A DNA stretch of 32,933 nucleotides from Candidatus Obscuribacterales bacterium (GTDB lineage: Bacteria; Cyanobacteriota; Vampirovibrionia; Obscuribacterales; Obscuribacteraceae), in contig JAGVKB010000027.1 of the NCBI GenBank assembly GCA_020050835.1, positions 1 to 32,933 on the forward strand, written 5' to 3'. This document shows positions 7,749 to 13,637 of this stretch, piece after piece (positions within the stretch are counted from its first letter, which is position 1; each line of letters starts with the position of its first letter). The notes beneath the pieces are model-generated. The model ran no database searches and was not told where the DNA came from. It worked only from the letters and a program-made list of their open reading frames with translations. Both the position numbers and the translations under genes were made by a program.

Positions 7749-8609
7749 TCAGGGAGCGACCGGCTGGGCAACAGCAGGCTTGGGAAGCACGCTCTCCATC
7801 CCTACGCTGTCATGGAATCCAATCGCTTGCGCAGTGGCAGTGATCTCACCCCGGCCGTTGTCCTGGTACACCACCACCGAAGGAACACCGCCCAGGCTCG
7901 TGGTACCCTGCTCGTCCTGAATGACGTCGATCTTCATGAAAGACATCTCTTTGGCATGCGCGCGACTGACTTGCTCGAAGATCTGCTCCTCGACCAGTCC
8001 CAGGAACGAGTCGCTGCGGTAGTAGAGCACGACCGCTGGACGCTGCGTGCGCTGAATCTCGCAGGCGACATCGGAGGCGTTAGCTTTGATCACCACGCTC
8101 GGCTGCTTCACAACTGGTGGGTTCTTCATACTCTGCACGAAGAAGTCATAGGTCTCAGCCTGGCTGCGAGCGCCGACAGCGGCATTGAGAACGATTAGCT
8201 TGCCGCTTGGGTCCGGAACCACCATGATCATTGTCGGTTGATCGGACGTGTGCGAACTCTGGTCGGTGTCGCCGGCGGCATCGACTTTGTAGTAGCGCAC
8301 GATGTCCTTCCAGGGCTGGCGGTAGCAGGCTTCCTGAACACGCATCTCCTGCTTGGCGGACCGGACATCGCCGTTGCGGTAGTAGAGAACGAACATCCGG
8401 CCGGAGCTGGGCAGCGCATCCTGCAAGACGGCATCGGAGGTTGAGTCGTGCCAGAGCGGCCAGGGATAGAGCGAAGTCTGGTCCGGCCAGAGCTGATTTG
8501 GCGCTACCTGTGGTGCCGGCCATCCGGATTGACCGAAGGCCGGCGGCGTGAACAGAACGATTCCCAGCAGCGCTGAGAACAGCCCGATTGTGATTGCAAA
8601 CTTTTTCAT
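7749..8609 (-). CDS. Exported protein with two thioredoxin-like folds
   Basis: Residues 1-26 form a clear Sec signal peptide (MKKFAITIGLFSALLGIV..., cleavage likely after AFG). Two repeats follow, about residues 68-160 and 180-268. Each has a beta strand ending in LYYR (75-78 and 195-198), a helix, then a strand ending before a cis-proline-type motif (DQPTM at 123-127; GVPSV at 241-245) and VPDPSGK or YQDNGRG turns. This is the thioredoxin order, but the CXXC active site is missing in both repeats (RNGD and RSDS at that position). It should therefore be a periplasmic binding or chaperone-like protein rather than a redox enzyme; this is inference. The start at 8609 has GGGAG 9 nt upstream. Confidence 0.65.
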   Translation of the reverse strand: MKKFAITIGLFSALLGIVLFTPPAFGQSGWPAPQVAPNQLWPDQTSLYPWPLWHDSTSDAVLQDALPSSGRMFVLYYRNGDVRSAKQEMRVQEACYRQPWKDIVRYYKVDAAGDTDQSSHTSDQPTMIMVVPDPSGKLIVLNAAVGARSQAETYDFFVQSMKNPPVVKQPSVVIKANASDVACEIQRTQRPAVVLYYRSDSFLGLVEEQIFEQVSRAHAKEMSFMKIDVIQDEQGTTSLGGVPSVVVYQDNGRGEITATAQAIGFHDSVGMESVLPKPAVAQPVAP

Positions 8610-8760
8610 AAAAATTGACTCCCTTCAAACTGTTGAGCACACAGACGCGCTCTTTCGGAGAAGAACCAGCATTCAACGGACTTCTCAGTTGGTCGTTCTA
8701 GTAGTCGTTGGACTTGTATCTCGTTTCGGAAATGATGCGCCAATGTAGGAGCTGGGCATG

Positions 8761-8794
8761 GTCCGGCCCGGGCGATGCATGGCATCGCCCCTAC
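8761..8794 (-). repeat. REP-like element, copy 1
   Basis: On the minus strand the sequence begins GTAGGGGCGATGCCATGCAT and continues CGCCCGGG. GGCGATGC pairs with GCATCGCC around a 3-nt loop (perfect 9-bp stem at 8770-8790). A second copy lies at 26017-26042. The stop codon TAG of the adjacent minus-strand gene is the TAG of the repeat's GTAG. The 'GTAGGGGCGA...TCGCCC' form resembles intergenic palindromes scattered through many bacterial genomes. Confidence 0.65.
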
Positions 8795-9504
8795 TTTGTC
8801 GCGCTACCGCCAGGAGGTTTCAAAATCGACTGAGCGCGCTTGAGAATCAAGCAACGCTGAATGTTTTGTCGAGCAAGAACCGGACTCTTCAACCGGTCCA
8901 GAAGCGCCGTCGGATCCAGCAGAACCAGCGCTACCGAATCGAGCTTTCTGCCGACTTCCTTTTCGGCGGTCTGGTCGACATCAGCTGCACTGATGAAGAG
9001 GAGATGCTCCATCTGGCCGAGCGCCTGGCCGAGCGTCCGGCAGCCTTCTCGAATCACTGCGAGCGGCTCTGAAATTGCTTTGGCCACAGAGCAAGTCGAC
9101 AGCCGTTCCAACCTTCGCTGCAATGCTCCAACCGCTGCTTGTCTTGCTTGAAGACGTTCTATCTCTACTTGGGCAGCGCGGGACAGCTTGCTTGCCAGCA
9201 ATTGGCACCACAAGTGGTTAACGGCAGCAGCGTTGAGATCATTTTCCGGGGCGCCGGTAACGATTCCTCGTTCGAACTGCTTCTCGAGTCCAATCGCGGC
9301 TGCCTTCAAGTCTGCGAGTTGCATCACCAGTGTGGAGCCCGAGCTGGCGATCTTTCCGCAATCGTCAGCCTCGCGATGAAGATCTTCCAGCAGCTGCAGG
9401 CACGCCAGCTTCTCCCTCCTCTTGCGCTCGCGCGCGAACCCAAAGGCCAAAGCAGCGATTGCCGTTACAACCAGCAAGGCAAAGTAAACATGTAGCAATG
9501 TCAT
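8791..9504 (-). CDS. Membrane-anchored coiled-coil protein, 237 aa
   Basis: One N-terminal membrane span (residues 3-23, then FARERKRREK, so N-out/C-in by the positive-inside rule), followed by a long helical, Leu/Ala/Gln/Arg-rich region likely to form coiled coils (about 30-70 and 105-150). The start at 9504 is used because GGAAGGAG lies 11 nt upstream; the 10-codon-longer frame would have that site inside its own coding sequence. The stop codon is part of a REP-like hairpin. Function unknown; a scaffold or envelope-associated protein is possible. Confidence 0.7.
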   Translation of the reverse strand: MTLLHVYFALLVVTAIAALAFGFARERKRREKLACLQLLEDLHREADDCGKIASSGSTLVMQLADLKAAAIGLEKQFERGIVTGAPENDLNAAAVNHLWCQLLASKLSRAAQVEIERLQARQAAVGALQRRLERLSTCSVAKAISEPLAVIREGCRTLGQALGQMEHLLFISAADVDQTAEKEVGRKLDSVALVLLDPTALLDRLKSPVLARQNIQRCLILKRAQSILKPPGGSATK

Positions 9505-9955
9505 GAAGTGCTGTGCTCCTTCCTGATCCTGCACTCGCTAACCTTTCAACGTCCGACTGCTGCTTGAGGGGCTGGTTGGATCTCCTCATAGCAATCTCCG
9601 TGCGCCTCCCGAGCAGCAATTTCTGCAGCTCGAGCGTCGGACAAACTGTCTCGTTAATGATTTGCTGAATTATTTGGATCCGAAATAAAGTTTCGATCAA
9701 GCCCAGGGAAAGCGAATACTCGTTTAGCCTATTCAAGACTGCATGCAGAACTCAAAGCAGTAAGCGCTGATGTAAATTGTTGTCAGGCAAGTAAGCAAGC
9801 GGATCTATACTGATGAGTGTGGATTTTACGAACTACAGATATTTTTTTTCGATCGTTGCAGTTATCGCTGCCAGATTTGCGAGAGTTAGCGCAAACCATG
9901 GTCTGGTCACGGTTTCAATCATGAGTTCTCGAACTTACGCGCGTGAACAATAGGC

Positions 9956-9995
9956 AATATTAGCTAGCGCTTAGAAGTGTTCAATCGCTAATATT
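9956..9995. repeat. Inverted repeat AATATTAGC/GCTAATATT
   Basis: Perfect 9-bp arms at 9956-9964 and 9987-9995, AT-rich, with a 22-nt spacer that itself starts and ends with TAGCGC- and AATC-like sequence. AT-rich separated arms inside a divergent promoter region suggest a repressor or activator site rather than a terminator. Confidence 0.45.
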
Positions 9996-10081
9996 CGGAC
10001 AGATCACCACAGTTGCTTTTGTACAGGGACAAAATCACCACCAAAAGTTCCATCAAGCCGATTTTTCAAGAATCAGCAAGC

Positions 10082-10095
10082 CACTACTAGTAGTG
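10082..10095. promoter_or_regulatory. 14-bp perfect palindrome, candidate operator
   Basis: CACTACTAGTAGTG reads the same on both strands. It lies 71-84 nt upstream of the chosen start of the next plus-strand gene. A dimeric DNA-binding protein site is a reasonable inference. No other copy was noticed in the window. Confidence 0.45.
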
Positions 10096-10165
10096 TAGTT
10101 TGTTATCTCCTTGTGCCTGCGATTTTAAGATCTATCTAAAAAAAGCCGAAAGGGGACTAAGTACA

Positions 10166-10957
10166 TTGAACTTCCAGATCGGAGGCCGCTTCATCCTTTC
10201 TTTTCGAGCCGAAGCTCCCCAAAAGGAGCTCCGGTTTACCTACGAGGACAGAGAAAGCCAGTGGTCCGCCATTATCCAAATCGAAGAAGCTCGTCAGGCC
10301 CACAAGTTGGCTATTGTCTCGGCCCGCCTCGAGGGGCCATCCTGGCAAGAGCAGGGCAAAGCGTCTGGCAAGGTATCATTCGCCATCGCCCCCACCGTCG
10401 TCCTGACCAGCGAGCAGCTGGACGAGCTCAAGCTGATTTATGCAACCTGTTACGACCTGGCCGGTTTAGCCTTTGCTTTCCGGATCGATCCCTGCACCTA
10501 TCTCGCTGATGACGGCGGCACCACCATCTACAGCTGCGGCGACCGGGACAACGCTGCTTTTCAACAAAGGGCTGAAAGAGAGCTTCAACTTTACTACATC
10601 ATGCGCTCTCTGACAGCAAAACCAGAGGCTTCGAACAGCCCGGACCACGCCGAGCGAATCGGTCGATTCAGAATTATGAACTACGGCGCAGTCGGTCTGG
10701 CGACTCATTTCCACGACCAGGTCTCCAACCGGCACATTCTGGTGTGGTGCTACCTTCCGAACGAAGGTCGACCGGCGCCGATCCATGCGTGCCTGGAAAG
10801 GGACGCCGACAACCAGACCGGACAGATCGAGCGCACCTATCTGCCGGTCACCATGGTGATGACTCCAGCCGAACTCGCTCAGTTCAAGTCGCGCTTCATT
10901 GAGATCCGCGAATCCAGGGAAGGCTCGGGCGATACTTTCTTCCTGGTTTCCTTCTAG
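10166..10957 (+). CDS. Uncharacterised protein, 263 aa
   Basis: No ATG exists near the 5' end. The frame is open from a TTG at 10100, but the TTG at 10166 has AGGGG 10 nt upstream and is preferred; translation then begins with NFQIGGRFILSF. The protein is soluble with alternating beta segments and no signal peptide. A Cys/Tyr-rich part around residues 95-125 (YATCYDLAG, RIDPCTY, YSCGDRD) is notable. No known family is recognised. It opens the plus-strand block of five genes and ends 98 nt before the next, with a hairpin between them. Confidence 0.65.
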   Translation: MNFQIGGRFILSFRAEAPQKELRFTYEDRESQWSAIIQIEEARQAHKLAIVSARLEGPSWQEQGKASGKVSFAIAPTVVLTSEQLDELKLIYATCYDLAGLAFAFRIDPCTYLADDGGTTIYSCGDRDNAAFQQRAERELQLYYIMRSLTAKPEASNSPDHAERIGRFRIMNYGAVGLATHFHDQVSNRHILVWCYLPNEGRPAPIHACLERDADNQTGQIERTYLPVTMVMTPAELAQFKSRFIEIRESREGSGDTFFLVSF

Positions 10958-11001
10958 GAGCCGGAAACGTCCCGCCGTCTCCACTCACAACAACGACTCG
11001 A

Positions 11002-11036
11002 CTCCGGCAACACGACAGATATTGCCGGTGCCGGAG
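11002..11036 (+). terminator. Hairpin between two plus-strand genes
   Basis: CTCCGGCA (11002-11009) pairs perfectly with TGCCGGAG (11029-11036). It lies 45 nt after a stop codon and 20 nt before the next start. No U-tract. Confidence 0.45.
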
Positions 11037-11055
11037 ATCGCAAAGAGGTAGAACC

Positions 11056-11460
11056 ATGAAACCTAAATCGGTGCTCGCTCAGCTGCTCTTACCTGTGTTG
11101 CTGATTTTCTGTACTGCACCCGCGCAGGCCGAAGGTGGTGTCGGAATCGGCATCACCATTGGTGGCAACCGCGGCTCCTCCCTGCAAATCTTCGTAGGAC
11201 AGAATCAGGATCCTGGCTGCGGCTGGGGTTGGGGGCTGTCCACTCCTTACGGCGTAAACGGCCGCCCGACCTGGGGTGGAGCCGGCTACGGACTGTGCCC
11301 ACCCCGACCTTACCCTCAACCAATACCGCAGGACGTCGAAACGGACATGAAAGTCCCAGTCTACGGCTGGACCACCGACCCGCAAACCGGCGACATCTGT
11401 TATAGCCGGACCGGCTGGCGGATAGAAAAAGTCAAAGTCCGCCGGTACATCTACCCTTAG
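11056..11460 (+). CDS. Small secreted protein, 134 aa
   Basis: Clear Sec signal peptide: basic start MKPK, hydrophobic LAQLLLPVLLIF, cleavage likely after AQA (residue 25). The mature part of about 109 residues is Gly-rich at first (GGVGIGITIGGNRG), then holds three Trp/Gly/Pro-rich stretches (CGWGWGLSTPYG, PTWGGAGYG, CPPRPYPQPIP) and ends in a basic beta segment (VKVRRYIYP). It has three mature-region cysteines. Probably extracytoplasmic or surface-located. No family recognised. Start supported by GAGG upstream. Confidence 0.7.
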   Translation: MKPKSVLAQLLLPVLLIFCTAPAQAEGGVGIGITIGGNRGSSLQIFVGQNQDPGCGWGWGLSTPYGVNGRPTWGGAGYGLCPPRPYPQPIPQDVETDMKVPVYGWTTDPQTGDICYSRTGWRIEKVKVRRYIYP

Positions 11461-11520
11461 AACGCAGCCTCAGAATTACAGCCGCAATCAAACCGGCAGA
11501 TATGAAGGGAGACTCCAAAC

Positions 11521-12018
11521 ATGAATGAAGAGGCGAACAACACTCAGGCCGCGGTCAATCCCGCCCAATCCACCGTCGACAACCTGATGAACAAGATCAA
11601 GCCGAAGCTCGACCGACAGATCGTCCGCCACCAGACCTTGTATCAGCGTGCGCTCGAAATCACTCGCTCACACAACTCCGCCATCGGCCACCCGGCTGCC
11701 CTGGCCGTTTTCAATCTGGAGTGGGCCGACGATTACATTCGGCGCACTTACCGCTTGCTGGCCATGCTGCACTCGCCCGACCAGATCGCCATCATCCAAA
11801 GCCCGGACCAGACGAACCGGATGCTTGCCCAGAGCCTGCTCGCGCTCAAAGTACACAGCGACGCCTGCGAAGACGCCATCGTCGTCGCGCAGATGTGTCT
11901 CGATCTCGCTGAAAAACGCCTGCGAACTGCGGAGTCTGTGCTCCGTTGCGCCGGCTCGACCGCCGTACCCAGCCCGCAAAGTCCGGGAGAACTCAAAGTG
12001 ACCGACTTGATCCTGTAA
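11521..12018 (+). CDS. Helical uncharacterised protein, 165 aa
   Basis: Ala/Leu/Gln-rich soluble protein, mostly helical, with two Cys in the C-terminal half. GGGAG lies 9-13 nt upstream of the ATG. The next gene starts 19 nt downstream, so the two form an operon. Both encode helical proteins with repeated 'A..SL' and 'LAEKRLR' type segments, so they may interact. No family recognised. Confidence 0.7.
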   Translation: MNEEANNTQAAVNPAQSTVDNLMNKIKPKLDRQIVRHQTLYQRALEITRSHNSAIGHPAALAVFNLEWADDYIRRTYRLLAMLHSPDQIAIIQSPDQTNRMLAQSLLALKVHSDACEDAIVVAQMCLDLAEKRLRTAESVLRCAGSTAVPSPQSPGELKVTDLIL

Positions 12019-12037
12019 GCATTCGAAAGAGGTATCA

Positions 12038-12841
12038 ATGCCCAAAGAAAAAGACGATCCCGATCAACGCCTCGCTGCCCTCAGCGCTAAGCACCGGGAG
12101 CACCAGCAGGAATTCCGCCGCTCGTTGGCGAAAATCCCCGCCAGCGACCTGAAGGTTGGCAAAGCGTTTCGCCGGGCACCGAAGAAGCGCGCCCTGGTAA
12201 TGCTCGCTTCAGTGCTGGCGAATCAAGCGAGAGCAAGCCTGCGCGAGACTGAAAGCAGGCTGGCGCACCTGTCCAACAAACTCTATCTCAAGGGGCGCGC
12301 CGATACGCTCGGAGTCGAGCCCGACACGATTAGAAACACCCTTCATTTCCTCTGCGAGTTCTTCATGGCGGAAGCAGGAAGAGTCTCCTTTCAAGCGCAA
12401 GGCGCCATGGCGGAAGCGATGCTCAAGGGCGACGACCAGTACGATGAAAGCGAACTACCAACTTGCGAACAGCTCAGGCAGAGCATCAAGGAGATCGGCC
12501 AGCAGCTGAAAAAATTGGCAAAACTGTCGCCTCGAGAGTTTCGCGAAAGCCCAGAGGCGGTTGCCCTGGCCGAACAGGCGACTGTTCTCTGCCGACTGGC
12601 CCGCACGAATCTCGGAGAAGCGCATCGCGCCATGCGCAACATTTGCACCGGCCAGCTCGATGGGCAGCGGCTGGTGGCCGAAATACTCGGGCTCGATTCG
12701 CTCAGCTATTCCTGGCTCCAATTCCGACTGTCGCAGCACTGGCTGGGACACGCGGACTGGCTGGTTTTCCAGGCGCAGGAGCTGCTGTCACGGGCGGTGA
12801 CGGCATCCCTGCAAGCTGTGACGAAGGAAGCTTGCTGTTGA
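12038..12841 (+). CDS. Helical uncharacterised protein, 267 aa
   Basis: Long helical soluble protein, basic near the N-terminus (FRRAPKKRALVML at 48-60), with coiled-coil-like stretches around 66-85 and 147-165. It ends in KEACC. The ribosome binding site is GAAAGAGG. It follows the 165-aa gene by 19 nt and precedes a Cys-rich small protein by 71 nt. I recognise no domain; the size and charge pattern would suit a structural or nucleic-acid-associated protein, but this is speculation. Confidence 0.7.
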   Translation: MPKEKDDPDQRLAALSAKHREHQQEFRRSLAKIPASDLKVGKAFRRAPKKRALVMLASVLANQARASLRETESRLAHLSNKLYLKGRADTLGVEPDTIRNTLHFLCEFFMAEAGRVSFQAQGAMAEAMLKGDDQYDESELPTCEQLRQSIKEIGQQLKKLAKLSPREFRESPEAVALAEQATVLCRLARTNLGEAHRAMRNICTGQLDGQRLVAEILGLDSLSYSWLQFRLSQHWLGHADWLVFQAQELLSRAVTASLQAVTKEACC

Positions 12842-12912
12842 CATACAGAATGACTTGAAGCTTGCCCATCGTCGCCAGACAAATTCTCAGGGCAGGCCGG
12901 AAAGGTACGGCT

Positions 12913-13392
12913 GTGGACATTAACAAGAAGCAGCTCGATTCGCTCTATGGTCATTTGGTCAAAGAGACGGCACGCGGTGACTTCTACCTGGACAACAACA
13001 CACCGGTTGACAAACGGAACCCCAGACTCTGCAAAGGCTGTGGTGCAAAAGTTCAACCGGGACAACACGATCCTTGCATCGCCAACCTGCCCCAAACACG
13101 TCAAGCCTGCTGCGGACACGGGCTCGCCCGAGAAGCGCTGGACAAGCACACCGGATACGTCGGATTGAATGACGGAAGAATCCTTCGCTTCTCCGGGTTG
13201 CATGGTCCGGCGATTCGTCAACTTGTCACCGACACGCTGGCAGAAAAGCCACTGCCAGACGGCGTCGAACCGGACGAAAAGTTGAGCTGGTGGGCCGGTC
13301 TGACCGACCAACAATACAACTTCGTCTGGGAGCGCTGGGTCTCACCAGGCGATATCGCTCAACTGGTGGAAGAGGCTCGCAAGCTGTCTTGA
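12913..13392 (+). CDS. Cys-rich protein of the DPCIANLP/ACCGHG family, 159 aa
   Basis: The conserved core is LCKGCG (39-44), QHDPCIANLP (51-60), ACCGHG (65-70), then GYVGLNDGR (81-89). Similar short proteins with 'DPCI..LPGV..ACCGHG' are known to me as hypothetical proteins in phages and many bacteria; their biochemical role is unknown. Cys40, Cys43, Cys55, Cys66/67 and His69 could bind zinc. The start is a GTG at 12913 with GGAAAGG 7 nt upstream; the 17-codon-longer frame begins at a TTG with no ribosome binding site. It closes the plus-strand block and is followed by a strong terminator. Confidence 0.7.
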   Translation: MDINKKQLDSLYGHLVKETARGDFYLDNNTPVDKRNPRLCKGCGAKVQPGQHDPCIANLPQTRQACCGHGLAREALDKHTGYVGLNDGRILRFSGLHGPAIRQLVTDTLAEKPLPDGVEPDEKLSWWAGLTDQQYNFVWERWVSPGDIAQLVEEARKLS

Positions 13393-13402
13393 AAGAGCTG
13401 GT

Positions 13403-13456
13403 CGAGGGGGGAAGCAACTGTGTAAAAAGTCTGCTTCCCCCCTCGCGTCCCTTTTT
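13403..13456 (+). terminator. Strong intrinsic terminator
   Basis: CGAGGGGGGAAGCA (13403-13416) pairs perfectly with TGCTTCCCCCCTCG (13432-13445), followed by CGTCCC and five T (13452-13456). It begins 11 nt after the stop of the Cys-rich protein gene and ends the plus-strand block. Confidence 0.85.
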
Positions 13457-13526
13457 AAAACCGATTATTACTATCACGTCTCGTATCTCCTCGGCAAAGC
13501 AAAAGCGGCATGCGGACAAGATCGCA

Positions 13527-13570
13527 GCGGAGCACGGCAGTTAGCCCGAAAGCCTTCCACCGTACTCCGC
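13527..13570 (-). terminator. Hairpin after the TPM-protein gene
   Basis: GCGGAGCACGG (13527-13537) pairs with CCGTACTCCGC (13560-13570) with one mismatch. It lies about 70 nt past the stop of the minus-strand 863-aa gene and faces the plus-strand terminator at 13403-13456, so the two blocks converge here. Confidence 0.5.
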
Positions 13571-13637
13571 TTGATCCCGTTAATCAGCAGTCGTTGGATA
13601 AACGACCGCGTGGACGAAGTCCAGGCAACGCTGGTGA

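Larger units (their letters stand above)
9505..10165. promoter_or_regulatory. Divergent control region
   Basis: About 660 nt between a minus-strand and a plus-strand block, AT-rich from about 9650 to 10100, so it should hold promoters for both sides. A TATACT at 9806-9811 could be a plus-strand -10 box, but no well-spaced -35 is seen. An inverted repeat (9956-9995) and a 14-bp palindrome (10082-10095) are listed separately. An open frame on the minus strand (to 9736) overlaps the start of the coiled-coil gene and is judged random. Confidence 0.5.

Noticed and set aside
9365-9736. 123-codon minus-strand frame
   Set aside because: Overlaps the coiled-coil gene in another frame with Arg/Gly-rich nonsense at its end.
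9780-9811. TTGTCA ... TATACT as a full promoter
   Set aside because: The spacer is 20 nt, too long for a standard promoter; only the -10-like hexamer is mentioned.
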